Assembly (NCBI RefSeq): GCF_008806975.1
Contig: NZ_CP031728.1
Span: 5,698,392-5,762,391 of the forward strand
Direction of reading: 5' to 3'
Origin: Cellvibrio sp. KY-GH-1
Lineage (GTDB): Bacteria > Pseudomonadota > Gammaproteobacteria > Pseudomonadales > Cellvibrionaceae
Length of the DNA: 64,000 nucleotides
Shown: in pieces, positions 43,085 to 51,954 of the stretch
Layout: the number at the start of each line of letters is the position of its first letter
How positions within the stretch are numbered: position 1 is the stretch's first letter
Translations under genes and position numbers: made by a program
Notes under the pieces: generated by a model
The model's database searches: none
Seen by the model: the letters and a program-made list of their open reading frames with translations, nothing else
Told to the model about the DNA's origin: nothing

Positions 43085-43882
43085 TTAGTCATAAATTTGT
43101 TTCTTTTTCCATCTTGCATTTTCTTCATCAAATTGTTTCCATTCTTTATTGCTTTCCGGGGTAGCAGCTTTTCCTGTGGCAGATTCTCCATCCGCAACCG
43201 GTGGTTTTTCTCCGGTGTTGTCGAGTTTTTCCTGTAGCTTCGCAGTAACTGCATCCAACTGGGCAATTTGTTTATCAAATGTATGGCTCGCATTTTCCGC
43301 TGCCAAGGCTTTGCGCCCTAATGTGTAGAAGTGGATGGCTAATTTTATCTTTCCTGCTTGTTGCGCTTGGCGTGCATTGAAAACGTGCCCATCAACACTC
43401 ATTTGCAATAGCATGCGATTGATTTGATCTGTGTAGGCGTCGGTTTGTACCTGGTTAATTTGTTTGAGCGCCGATTGCTGCATGACAAATTTATAGAGCT
43501 CTTGCAGCAGTCCATGGGCCTCTTTAATTTGTTGGGGGTTGTCCAACCTCACACGGTTTTGTTGGGTGTTCTCTTTCAAGGCGGATAATAGGTTGGAAAA
43601 GAGTGTTAGTTGCTCACTGTGGGTGTGATCCTTTGGTTCCAGAAGCGTCAATTGCTCACAGCATTCAATCAAGGCGCGGTAGAGTAGGGCGGTCAAGTCA
43701 TTAGACAGAAAGCCAGTTGGGAAGCCGGTCGCCAGGTCGCGAAAGGAATTGCGCCTTGCGCGTAAGGCGGTAATGAGGCGTTGTCGCTGGACCTTGCGCT
43801 TTTCAATCGAATGAGAGAGAAATAAATAGCCTGCCAAGAGAATTAGCATCAGAAAAATAGCGGCGATAACGTAGGCAGACAT
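43085..43882 (-). CDS. Membrane-anchored helical protein of unknown function
   Basis: 265 residues. One N-terminal membrane helix (MSAYVIAAIFLMLILLAGYL) is followed by a long helical cytoplasmic part (RQRLITALRARRNSFRDLAT, HFYTLGRKALAAENA) and a hydrophilic tail. The tail is KQFDEENARWKKKQIYD. Proteins of this shape are conserved next to tRNA or housekeeping genes in pseudomonad-like bacteria, but I know no function for them. The start fits the hydrophobic N-terminus. Confidence 0.72.
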   Translation of the reverse strand: MSAYVIAAIFLMLILLAGYLFLSHSIEKRKVQRQRLITALRARRNSFRDLATGFPTGFLSNDLTALLYRALIECCEQLTLLEPKDHTHSEQLTLFSNLLSALKENTQQNRVRLDNPQQIKEAHGLLQELYKFVMQQSALKQINQVQTDAYTDQINRMLLQMSVDGHVFNARQAQQAGKIKLAIHFYTLGRKALAAENASHTFDKQIAQLDAVTAKLQEKLDNTGEKPPVADGESATGKAATPESNKEWKQFDEENARWKKKQIYD

Positions 43883-44032
43883 GGTGTTTTATAAGCCTTT
43901 TCGGTTAAACAACGGGCGAATTATTGCTTTAAGTATAGCATCGAAAAAAATGGCGTCAGAATTTGTGTGCCGGAGGAGTGGGAGGCTCGCTAAGTGCTTG
44001 TTTCCATTCCGATAAAAAAAGAATTAAAAGTG

Positions 44033-44061
44033 TTGACACTGAGGGGATCGATCCCTAGAAT
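44033..44061 (+). promoter_or_regulatory. Sigma-70 promoter of the tRNA-Glu/Gly array
   Basis: TTGACA at 44033-44038 and TAGAAT at 44056-44061 with a 17-base spacer, about 62 bases before the first tRNA. A GC-rich segment (TGCGCCCC) directly after the -10 fits a stringently controlled stable-RNA promoter. Confidence 0.82.
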
Positions 44062-44123
44062 GCGCCCCACTTCTGACGCAGACGTCAACTTGAAAAAGTT
44101 AGCCAAGTGTCAAAAGGTCCGGG

Positions 44124-44199
44124 GTCCCCTTCGTCTAGTGGCCTAGGACACCGCCCTTTCACGGCGGTAACAGGGGTTCGAGTCCCCTAGGGGACGCCA
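44124..44199 (+). tRNA. tRNA-Glu (anticodon TTC), copy 1
   Basis: 76 nt including encoded CCA. Acceptor GTCCCCT pairs with AGGGGAC; the anticodon loop reads CTTTCAC; the T arm is AGGGGTTCGAGTCCCCT. Identical to the copy at 44371. Confidence 0.95.
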
Positions 44200-44203
44200 C
44201 AAA

Positions 44204-44279
<76 letters not shown>

Positions 44280-44370
44280 ACTTCCCTTCGGGAAGTTAGC
44301 GTTACGATAGAAAAAGCAGTGCGTTAGTGAAGTGAATTTTATTGTTGTCACACTAGGCAGCAGTCAAAAT

Positions 44371-44446
44371 GTCCCCTTCGTCTAGTGGCCTAGGACACCG
44401 CCCTTTCACGGCGGTAACAGGGGTTCGAGTCCCCTAGGGGACGCCA
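44371..44446 (+). tRNA. tRNA-Glu (anticodon TTC), copy 2
   Basis: Exact copy of the gene at 44124-44199, in the same order relative to a tRNA-Gly. Confidence 0.95.
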
Positions 44447-44452
44447 CATATA

Positions 44453-44528
<76 letters not shown>

Positions 44529-44687
44529 ATCTAAAGATTTATCGTCAAAACATAGTTACACCATCAAATTTTCTGATCAAAGCATTACAAAAATCTGTAT
44601 AGGTTTTGTTTGTGCTTTACTTTATCCTTTCTGTTTTTTCCGCAGTTGCTTAATTTAATTAATCTCTATTTATTTTGGCGAGGGGCT

Positions 44688-45635
44688 ATGACTCCGGCAG
44701 ATGCTATTCCTGCGCTCTCCATTCGGAATTTGCGCAAAACCTATGGTGAAAAATTTGAGGCCTTAAAAGGGATCAGTCTGGATGTAATGCCGGGTGATTT
44801 TTTTGCCATGCTTGGGCCAAATGGTGCGGGTAAATCAACCACTATTGGCATTATCAGCTCTTTAGTGCGAAAAACGTCGGGTAGTGTTGAGGTGTTCGGT
44901 AAAAGCATTGATACCGATTTTTCCGGTGCAAAAAAGTCCTTGGGTGTGGTCCCCCAAGAATTTAATTTCAGTATGTTTGAAAAGGTGGAAGACATAGTGC
45001 TGCAGCAGGCTGGCTACTATGGTTTGCCGCGCAAACAGGCGGTGACGCAAACCGAAAAGTATTTAAAGCAGTTAAGTTTATGGGATAAGCGTCAAACACC
45101 TGCACGTATGTTATCAGGTGGTATGAAACGAAGATTGATGATCGCTCGTGCATTGGTGCATGAGCCACAATTATTGATTTTGGATGAGCCTACCGCCGGT
45201 GTGGACATCGAATTGCGTCGCTCCATGTGGGATTTCTTGCGTGAAATCAATGCTGCAGGCACCACTATTATTCTAACCACGCATTATTTGGAAGAGGCAG
45301 AAAGTTTGTGCCGTAATATTGCAATTATTGATCACGGTACCATTGTGCAAAACACCAGCATCAAGAATTTATTGCAGCAGCTGAATAAAGAAGTTTTTAT
45401 CTTCGATATCAAGGGTAGCTTGCAAAATCTTCCGGTGTTAAATGGTCATCACGTGGCACAGATCGATGAACATTCATTTGAGGTGGAGGTGGAAAAAGGT
45501 CAATCACTTAATGGTGTGTTTGCACAATTAAGTGCCCAACAAATTGAAGTTGTCAGTATGCGTAACAAGGCAAATCGCCTGGAAGAGTTGTTTGTTTCTC
45601 TGGTAAATGCCAATAAAAATGAGGTGCAACCATGA
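44688..45635 (+). CDS. yadG: ABC transporter ATP-binding protein, YadG type
   Basis: 315 residues from ATG 44688, preferred over the upstream ATG at 44610 because GAGGGG lies just before it and because the family starts near ALSIRNLRKTYG. Motifs: Walker A GPNGAGKSTT, Q-loop VVPQEFN, signature LSGGMKRRL, Walker B LLILDEPTAGVD, switch His in LTTHYLEE. The C-terminal 80 residues are the extra domain of YadG-like proteins. It overlaps the permease gene by four bases (ATGA), forming a two-gene ABC-2 exporter. The E. coli substrate is not established. Confidence 0.93.
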   Translation: MTPADAIPALSIRNLRKTYGEKFEALKGISLDVMPGDFFAMLGPNGAGKSTTIGIISSLVRKTSGSVEVFGKSIDTDFSGAKKSLGVVPQEFNFSMFEKVEDIVLQQAGYYGLPRKQAVTQTEKYLKQLSLWDKRQTPARMLSGGMKRRLMIARALVHEPQLLILDEPTAGVDIELRRSMWDFLREINAAGTTIILTTHYLEEAESLCRNIAIIDHGTIVQNTSIKNLLQQLNKEVFIFDIKGSLQNLPVLNGHHVAQIDEHSFEVEVEKGQSLNGVFAQLSAQQIEVVSMRNKANRLEELFVSLVNANKNEVQP

Positions 45636-46405
45636 ATGCTAGCGAACAATGGGTCGCCTTCCTGACTATTTTGCGCAAAGAGATAAAACGATTTACACGT
45701 ATCTGGATTCAGACACTCTTGCCGCCCGCAATCACCATGATTTTGTATTTTGTGATTTTTGGTAAATTAATTGGCAGTCGCATCGGGGATATGGGTGGGT
45801 TTAGCTATATCGAATTTGTTGCGCCAGGGTTGATTATGATGGCGGTAATTACCAATGCTTATGCCAATGTATCCTCTTCTTTTTTTAGTGCGAAATTCCA
45901 GCGAAGTGTGGAGGAGTTGTTGGTGTCGCCTACACCTAACTACATCATTTTATTGGGCTATGTGATGGGTGGTGTTGCGCGCGGCGTTTCGGTAGGTCTA
46001 ATCGTGACGGCAATGTCATTATTTTTTACGGATCTACATATCCATCACTGGTTTACTACCTTGTTTATTGTGTTTATGACCTCCGTGTTGTTTTCGATTG
46101 CGGGTTTTATCAATGCGATTTATGCCAACACATTTGATGATGTTTCGATTATCCCCACTTTTGTTTTGACACCATTAACGTATTTTGGTGGTGTGTTCTA
46201 TTCGATTCATTTATTGCCTGAGTTTTGGCAACAGGTATCTGTACTTAATCCGATTCTGCACATGGTGAATGCGTTTCGCTATGGGATGTTGGGTATTAGT
46301 GACTTGCATATAGGTATGGCGCTAGTGGGGCTAACAGTGTTTGTGGCGATCTTATTTGCCATTGCCATGCATTTATTAAAAACCGGTAAGCGTTTGCGCG
46401 CTTGA
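45632..46405 (+). CDS. yadH: ABC-2 type permease, YadH type
   Basis: 257 residues with six membrane segments, for example LLPPAITMILYFVIFGKLIG, FVAPGLIMMAVITNAYA and IPTFVLTPLTYFGGVFY. The sequence VEELLVSPTPNYIILLGYVM and the final LLKTGKRLRA match YadH. It is coupled to the ATPase gene by an ATGA overlap, and queF begins 12 bases after it, so all three may be on one transcript. Confidence 0.93.
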   Translation: MNASEQWVAFLTILRKEIKRFTRIWIQTLLPPAITMILYFVIFGKLIGSRIGDMGGFSYIEFVAPGLIMMAVITNAYANVSSSFFSAKFQRSVEELLVSPTPNYIILLGYVMGGVARGVSVGLIVTAMSLFFTDLHIHHWFTTLFIVFMTSVLFSIAGFINAIYANTFDDVSIIPTFVLTPLTYFGGVFYSIHLLPEFWQQVSVLNPILHMVNAFRYGMLGISDLHIGMALVGLTVFVAILFAIAMHLLKTGKRLRA

Positions 46406-46417
46406 TGTGGGAGGTTA

Positions 46418-47236
46418 ATGATGAGCCTTAATCCGCTAGGACAGCAAACAGAATATGTTTCCGAGTATGCGCCGCAGTTGTTATTTCCTATTGCGCGAGC
46501 GGAATCGCGTAAACAGTTGGGAATTGGTAATAGCTTGCCTTTTTTTGGAGTGGATGTTTGGACAGGATACGAGTTGTCTTGGTTGAATGCATCGGGCAAG
46601 CCGGTTGTTGCGGTGGCAGAGTTTAGAATTCCCTGTGACAGCGAGTATATTGTTGAATCCAAATCCTTTAAGTTGTACCTCAATTCATTAAACCAAACGC
46701 GCTTTAATAGCATCGACGAAGTGCAGGGTGTATTGGTGCGGGACTTATCTCAGGCAGCAAAAGCTTCAGTGGCTGTACAGATTTTTCCTGTGTGCAACAG
46801 TAGCTATTTGGCTGAAATTGCACAGCCCATTGCAATTGATTTGGATAATCTGGATGTGGTCGTTGACACTTACCATCCTGCGCCTGATTTGTTAACGGTA
46901 TCAGCTGGGTTTGTAGATGAAACTTTAGTGAGTCATCTGTTAAAGACAAATTGTCCTGTCACTGGTCAGCCAGATTGGGCGAGTGTTTTCATTCGCTACA
47001 GTGGCAATAAAATTGTGCACGAAAATTTGTTGCGTTACTTGATTTCATTTCGCGAGCATCAGGATTTTCATGAGCATTGCGTGGAGCGCATTTTTTGTGA
47101 TTTGCAGCGCGTGTGCAAACCGCAAAGCTTAAGTGTCTATGCTCGCTACACGCGTCGGGGGGGGTTGGATATTAATCCATTTCGCTCCACTGACCCGCAA
47201 GCAGAGGCGCTTGCAATCAGAATGGTGCGCCAGTAG
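46418..47236 (+). CDS. queF: NADPH-dependent 7-cyano-7-deazaguanine reductase
   Basis: 272 residues, the long two-domain (YqfB/E. coli-like) form of QueF. It reduces preQ0 to preQ1 in queuosine biosynthesis. The QueF motif is present at FRIPCDSEYIVESKSFKLYL, with the cysteine that forms the thioimide adduct and the E-S-K-S-x-K signature. The C-terminal domain has FIRYSGNKIVHENLLRYLIS and ARYTRRGGLDINPFRS. GGAGG precedes ATG 46418, with a second ATG directly after, so either may be used. It overlaps the convergent gene at 47217 by 20 bases. Confidence 0.96.
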   Translation: MMSLNPLGQQTEYVSEYAPQLLFPIARAESRKQLGIGNSLPFFGVDVWTGYELSWLNASGKPVVAVAEFRIPCDSEYIVESKSFKLYLNSLNQTRFNSIDEVQGVLVRDLSQAAKASVAVQIFPVCNSSYLAEIAQPIAIDLDNLDVVVDTYHPAPDLLTVSAGFVDETLVSHLLKTNCPVTGQPDWASVFIRYSGNKIVHENLLRYLISFREHQDFHEHCVERIFCDLQRVCKPQSLSVYARYTRRGGLDINPFRSTDPQAEALAIRMVRQ

Positions 47237-47657
47237 CCTGAAATAAACTCAGCGGGCGATCGAGTCCTGATACAGGTCTCCATAACAGATTGAGGAATCT
47301 TAGTGCGTCTGCTTTGTTGGCGGTGACAGTGTTCGGGATGTTGATCGAGTTATAAATGTTCTTGAGGAGCTGCACAACTTTTGTTGTAGCAGGGCAGTGA
47401 CCATGCGCCTCAATAACAACTTTCTTTAGCCCCTTCATTTTGCAGGTATATGCTTCCAGGTCAATGCGATCGACTTCTTTCAAGGTGATTGCCCTCAGGC
47501 CCAGGGGTAACTGAATCCATAGCTGGTAGCCACTGGGAAATTTGTTCCTGGCCTTGTTAATTTTATCGAAAATTTCTTCTAGCTGCTCTTCAGTGGGGCT
47601 TCGTAGAATTATCAATTTGATCAGGTTTTCATTGGTGCGCGTTTGTAATCTATACAT
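47217..47657 (-). CDS. Small protein of unknown function (STAS-like length)
   Basis: 146 residues. GGAG precedes ATG 47657, which supports a real start. The sequence alternates helices and strands (QLEEIFDKINKARNKFP, GYQLWIQLPLGLRAITLKEV, KGLKKVVIEAHGHCPATTKV, VQLLKNIYNSIN), loosely like a SpoIIAA/STAS-type fold, but I cannot assign a family. The 3' end overlaps queF by 20 bases in convergent orientation. Confidence 0.65.
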   Translation of the reverse strand: MYRLQTRTNENLIKLIILRSPTEEQLEEIFDKINKARNKFPSGYQLWIQLPLGLRAITLKEVDRIDLEAYTCKMKGLKKVVIEAHGHCPATTKVVQLLKNIYNSINIPNTVTANKADALRFLNLLWRPVSGLDRPLSLFQATGAPF

Positions 47658-47826
47658 TTTAGAGCTCCGAGGGGATAGTTAACTAGTCCCGTGAATCTCT
47701 AATAAATATAGTCGTTAAACGTAACTTGGCTGTGATTGCAGATTTTTTGTTAGGTATATTATTTTCTTATTGGCAGGGAATTAAGTTGGTTGTAGTTATA
47801 TGCCTAATGTAGATTATTTTGAATAG

Positions 47827-49209
47827 TTACACGATAACTTTGTCTTTTAATCTGGCCGCCGCTTTTTCCAGCGCCTCGATTACTTTTTGCTTGTCATAGT
47901 TGCGCACTTTATCCATATCCAGATACATGGAAAATCCTTCAGCTCGATCTTCAAAGTACGTTTGGTTTTTGCCCATTTCTTTGCGCAAATCGGCAACTTG
48001 ATACACCTTGATCGGCATAGAAAAGCCTTTAACCTGGATTTCACCCTTGTCACGACACATGACGGTGTCTTTAACCAATGACCAGGTTTCATGGGATATA
48101 AGAATTTCATCGGGTTCTGCCGCAGACTCCAGGCGGCTTGCGAGGTTTACCTGAGTGCCCAGTACGGTGTAATCCAGGTGATTTGATGTACCAAATGTAC
48201 CCACGGTACAGTATCCGGTATTAATGCCCATGCGTACTTGCAATGGCTTTTTTATACCTTGGTTGAACCATTCCTGCTGCATTGACTTAATGCGTTTTTT
48301 CATGGCGATGGCCATGGCAACGCAGCGAGTAGCGTCATCCTTTACGCCTTTGCTGGCGCTATCGCCAAATAACACCATAATGCCATCGCCCATAAACTTG
48401 TCGATGGTGCCGCCGTAATGAATCACGATTTTGGACATTTCGGTCAGATAGTGATTGAGTAGTTCAGTCAGGGCTTCTGCTTCAATTTCCTCGGCGAGCT
48501 GACTGAAATCTTTGATGTCAGAGAAAAACACGCTGATGCGTTTGCGCTCGGCTTGCAGGTGTTTATCATCGCCGCGATTGATCGCTTGCCATACGGGAGG
48601 GGGCAAGTAGCGGGACAATTTATAAGCGCGGATTTTATGCCATTTTTGTTCGTTTTCAAGTTGCTTTTGGCTGAGTACCAATTTGTGAAAGCGCTGATGC
48701 ATATAAATGGCGTACACCAGAAAATAGGTAGCAACTCCGATGAGGCTGGCACCGCTAATTTCAATATTGCTGGACAGCATTAGCTGCGGGCTGTGAATAA
48801 ACAGGCTTAACACTACGCCAACAGCGAAGGCACTATTGTCTTCGAGTAGCTTCCGAATGCCACCACTAATAAGGGCATTGAACTGGATCATCGTCAGAAA
48901 CATGACGCAGGGCAATATACTGAAATCCGTCAGGCTCAGCACGATACCGATAAGAGCGGCATCAACATGCGAAAGCCAGCGGCTGATATTTGTCATTAAT
49001 TCGGGAATTTGCTTGCGCGTAAAATGGTAAGTCCCATAAGCATAGGCGAGCAGGAAAACTATCATTCCTAGATGAATCGGGCTTGGGCTATTCCAATTGA
49101 TAAAAGAAGCCAATGTACCAGAGGCTGCGAAGCAAATAAGGGCTCGGAAATAGTATTGCTGGACGGGGGATTCAGTTTGAAGCTGGTGGGATTCTGTCTT
49201 ACTGTTCAT
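47827..49209 (-). CDS. Membrane-bound class III adenylate cyclase
   Basis: 460 residues. The N-terminal 175 residues hold about six membrane segments (FRALICFAASGTLASFI, LGMIVFLLAYAYGTYHF, LIGVATYFLVYAIYM). A coiled segment leads to the cyclase domain with metal-binding D231 (SVFFSDIKDFSQLAEE) and D275 (DKFMGDGIMVLFGD). K271 in DKFMGD and the aspartate in LDYTVLGTQVNLASRLE are the adenine-selecting positions, so cAMP is the likely product. A C-terminal tail of about 60 residues follows. The gene stands alone. A near-ideal CRP-type site occurs elsewhere in this window (59446). Confidence 0.92.
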   Translation of the reverse strand: MNSKTESHQLQTESPVQQYYFRALICFAASGTLASFINWNSPSPIHLGMIVFLLAYAYGTYHFTRKQIPELMTNISRWLSHVDAALIGIVLSLTDFSILPCVMFLTMIQFNALISGGIRKLLEDNSAFAVGVVLSLFIHSPQLMLSSNIEISGASLIGVATYFLVYAIYMHQRFHKLVLSQKQLENEQKWHKIRAYKLSRYLPPPVWQAINRGDDKHLQAERKRISVFFSDIKDFSQLAEEIEAEALTELLNHYLTEMSKIVIHYGGTIDKFMGDGIMVLFGDSASKGVKDDATRCVAMAIAMKKRIKSMQQEWFNQGIKKPLQVRMGINTGYCTVGTFGTSNHLDYTVLGTQVNLASRLESAAEPDEILISHETWSLVKDTVMCRDKGEIQVKGFSMPIKVYQVADLRKEMGKNQTYFEDRAEGFSMYLDMDKVRNYDKQKVIEALEKAAARLKDKVIV

Positions 49210-49355
49210 TATTTAAGTGCCTTATTGTTATATCAGCAGTAAGTCCATAGTCAAAAGTCATATGCCAGCTCCGTGTATATGCAGTGAATTAAACGTTTTT
49301 TTTTAATAAATGTCTACTTGTTAACGGAATCTGTGCGGGTTTGTCGCTTGGCTTA

Positions 49356-50603
49356 TTATTTAAATTTCAATTCCAGATACTTTTCCTCCAATTCAGCGTA
49401 TTGCTTGCGCAGTTCTGCAAACTCCGCTTGCAGCTGAACGCTGTTTCCACCGGAGGTTTCCGTACTCGGGGGTGTCTCATCCAGGTTGTGTTTCAGTTCG
49501 TCGTTCTCCTTTTCCAATTCTTCGATGTTGATCAGGAGGTCCTTGCTCTCTTTGGTAAAGTCATGGAGGGTTTGTTTGATGCGTTGATTTTCCTCTTCCA
49601 AGTGGTGATCACTATCCAGTTGCTGCTCCTGTTCGGCAATTTTTTCGTTGGCTTTGGTGAGCTCTTCTTCTAGCAGTTGCACGCAGGTATCCGACTCCTG
49701 AACAAAACGTATTTGGCGCTGTAATTGTTGCTCCAACTCCTTGATGACAAGGTCTTTTTCTTCGGCGGTGGCGGCCTCTTCCAGTTTGCGCTGCAAGTTG
49801 CTAATGACCCGATACTGATCTGCTGCGACATTGCGCAATTTCATAATCTCCTCGGCAGCACGAGGGTCCTGGCGAATGATATTGATGGTTTTATTTTCTT
49901 GCGGAACACCGTTGATGACACCGCTGGTGGCATACATGTATTGGTTGATGTCGTTGTAGCTGTCGTTATAGCGCCCAAGCAGCAGTTCATACCGCTCGCG
50001 GTCTTCTACCCCGTCTGCCATGGCGTAGAGCTCGTTGTAATAGCTTTGCGCATTGGCTTGGGCTTCGTTCCAGCGTTTTTCCAAATCAAAAAAGAGCTTT
50101 TTAAACTTCTCCAGATTCTCTACGCGTTTTTTGTAGGTTTCCAGTTCATCGCTGCTGGTGTCGTTGGATTCTATATCTAATGGTGAATGGAGCAGGGGCT
50201 CGAGAGTTTGCTTAAATGTATCCCAATAGCCTTCGCTACCCTGAACGGTGGTTGTACCTAATTCTTCCGCGCGCAGAAAGGCGTAGCGCAAAGCGACAAT
50301 TCGTTGGTTAATGGGGACATCTGCAGGTTGGATGCCCGCGATATCACTCCGCGGAGCTAGAAAGCTAAAGCGATCTTGGGTGATATCCAACTGTTCATAG
50401 ATAAACTGTTTGTAGGTTTTTGCGGGTGGGGGTTCAGGTGATTGAGTGTTTTTAACGGTGTCTATCAGTTCTTTGAGTTTGCTTTGTTGGCGCTTGATCA
50501 GCTTCTTTTGTTTAAAGGAAAAATACAGCAGCGCAAAGGTTGCAATCAGCAATGCCAAATAAATTTCTATGGCTACCACGAGCACAAGGGTAGGTACTTG
50601 CAT
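49356..50603 (-). CDS. Membrane-anchored coiled-coil protein
   Basis: 415 residues. One N-terminal membrane helix (VLVVAIEIYLALLIATFALL), a middle domain with KTYKQFIYEQLDITQDRF and a polar region, then long coiled coils from about 265 to the end (NLQRKLEEAATAEEKDLVIK, LEEELTKANEKIAEQEQQLD, VQLQAEFAELRKQYAELEEK). This looks like a structural or scaffolding protein of the inner membrane. No catalytic motif and no named family recognised. Confidence 0.75.
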   Translation of the reverse strand: MQVPTLVLVVAIEIYLALLIATFALLYFSFKQKKLIKRQQSKLKELIDTVKNTQSPEPPPAKTYKQFIYEQLDITQDRFSFLAPRSDIAGIQPADVPINQRIVALRYAFLRAEELGTTTVQGSEGYWDTFKQTLEPLLHSPLDIESNDTSSDELETYKKRVENLEKFKKLFFDLEKRWNEAQANAQSYYNELYAMADGVEDRERYELLLGRYNDSYNDINQYMYATSGVINGVPQENKTINIIRQDPRAAEEIMKLRNVAADQYRVISNLQRKLEEAATAEEKDLVIKELEQQLQRQIRFVQESDTCVQLLEEELTKANEKIAEQEQQLDSDHHLEEENQRIKQTLHDFTKESKDLLINIEELEKENDELKHNLDETPPSTETSGGNSVQLQAEFAELRKQYAELEEKYLELKFK

Positions 50604-50753
50604 ATTATCAGGGGCCGGGAAGTCTGTTGATGGGCATTTGACGCTGCCCTATGCCGGAAAGTATGGTACAGGTTTGCCTAAGATTCGACTTTGGCTTGTG
50701 CAAATAGCCCGAGGGCGGGTTGCTCGACGAAACTATCTTGAGGTTTTTATATT

Positions 50754-51317
50754 ATGGATGCACTTGTTGCTTTGCATCAGCGAGTTTCAATTACCAAGTT
50801 GGTCGCACCAGGACCAGATAGGGGACAATTAAACCAGCTATTCAAGGCCGCCTTACGCGCGGCAGATCACGGTAATATGCGTCCTTGGCGATTTTTGGTG
50901 ATTGAGGGTGTAGCTTTGGAAAAGCTGGGTGAGCTGTTTGCTCGAGTGGGCAAGGCCAATAAGCCGGATATTACTGCGGCGGAGTTGGAGCGATTTAAGT
51001 CCATGCCCCTGCGTGCACCAATGATCATTACGTGTATTGCCAAGTGTCAGGAAAATCCAAAAGTGCCGCGGATAGAGCAAATTATTTCAGCAGGCGCAGC
51101 AGCGCAAAACCTGATTAATGCCGCTTTCGCATTAGGCTTGGGAGCTGTATGGCGAACAGGTGATATGGCCTACGACCCTCAAGTCAAAAACGCACTTAGG
51201 GTGGGGCCAACGGAAGAGATTATTGGTTACGTGTATATCGGCATGCCAGCTGTGCCTGCGCATTTACCGCGCGAGCAAAATCCGGAAGATTTTTTTAGCT
51301 ATTGGTCGCAGGAATAA
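50754..51317 (+). CDS. Nitroreductase family protein, YdjA type
   Basis: 187 residues, the short YdjA-like form of the FMN-dependent nitroreductases. Landmarks: HQRVSITKLVAPGPDRGQLN (the RRS/RVS-like flavin-phosphate region near the N-terminus), AADHGNMRPWRFLVI, GAAAQNLINAAFALGLGAVW and EEIIGYVYIGMP. TTGAGG precedes the ATG. The natural substrate is unknown. It lies 80 bases upstream of tRNA-Ser. Confidence 0.9.
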   Translation: MDALVALHQRVSITKLVAPGPDRGQLNQLFKAALRAADHGNMRPWRFLVIEGVALEKLGELFARVGKANKPDITAAELERFKSMPLRAPMIITCIAKCQENPKVPRIEQIISAGAAAQNLINAAFALGLGAVWRTGDMAYDPQVKNALRVGPTEEIIGYVYIGMPAVPAHLPREQNPEDFFSYWSQE

Positions 51318-51397
51318 GATTGCGTTTGTGTGCTTGCTTGTGTACATTAGCGCGCCTTCGCAGGGGTAGCCAAAGAAGTACCTTTGCAAAGAAAAAC

Positions 51398-51485
51398 GGT
51401 GAGATGTCCGAGTGGCCGAAGGAGCACGCCTGGAAAGTGTGTATACCGCAAGGTATCGAGGGTTCGACTCCCTCTCTCACCGCCA
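51398..51485 (+). tRNA. tRNA-Ser (anticodon GGA)
   Basis: 88 nt including CCA. Acceptor GGTGAGA with TCTCACC, anticodon loop CTGGAAA, and a long variable arm (GTGTGTATACCGCAAGGTAT region) typical of serine tRNAs. Confidence 0.94.
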
Positions 51486-51615
51486 GTATTTAGAACAAGT
51501 ACAAGTCGCGCATCACAGCATTGAATGCTGTTTGTACAACTTGGTCGAATTTTGTAGATTGTTGATTTATAAAGTATTAATTTGAAAGTTTCGAAAAAGA
51601 AAATCAAATAAATGC

Positions 51616-51644
51616 TTGACTCACCAAGACTCGATCAATAGAAT
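51616..51644 (+). promoter_or_regulatory. Sigma-70 promoter of tRNA-Arg
   Basis: TTGACT at 51616-51621 and TAGAAT at 51639-51644, 17-base spacer, with a GCGCGC discriminator after the -10. The same layout as the tRNA-Glu promoter. Confidence 0.82.
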
Positions 51645-51659
51645 GCGCGCCTCAACAAC

Positions 51660-51736
51660 GCACTCGTAGCTCAGCTGGATAGAGTACTCGGCTACGAACC
51701 GAGCGGTCGGAGGTTCGAATCCTCCCGAGTGCGCCA
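51660..51736 (+). tRNA. tRNA-Arg (anticodon ACG)
   Basis: 77 nt including CCA. Acceptor GCACTCG with CGAGTGC; anticodon loop CTACGAA; T arm GGAGGTTCGAATCCTCC. The 3' 50 bases are duplicated at 53550-53599 together with two further bases, so this gene served as an integration or recombination site. Confidence 0.95.
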
Positions 51737-51738
51737 TA
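51687..51738 (+). repeat. 52-bp direct repeat, left copy (attL-like, tRNA-Arg 3' end)
   Basis: The string from CTCGGCTACG to GCGCCATA is identical to 53550-53601. It covers the anticodon stem to the CCA end of the tRNA, a common integration crossover region. Confidence 0.9.
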
Positions 51739-51744
51739 CAAATC

Positions 51745-51781
51745 AAAGGGTTAGCTAGTGATAGCTAACCCTTTGTTATTT
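51745..51781 (+). terminator. Rho-independent terminator after tRNA-Arg
   Basis: AAAGGGTTAGCTA (51745-51757), GTGA loop, TAGCTAACCCTTT (51762-51774), then a T-rich run. The stem is perfect. Confidence 0.9.
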
Positions 51782-51954
51782 TTGGGGTAAAATATTGAGG
51801 CCGTTAATCAGCACGTCTTTTGCGGATACTTTTATAAACTGTACTAGTACTAGATCGGTTTTAACGCTTGGTTTGGCAACCTTAAAATGTACAAGTCAGT
51901 TTTTACGTTTATTGTGCTAGTGCTGCATACGTACGATGTCTTTCTAGTGATTTG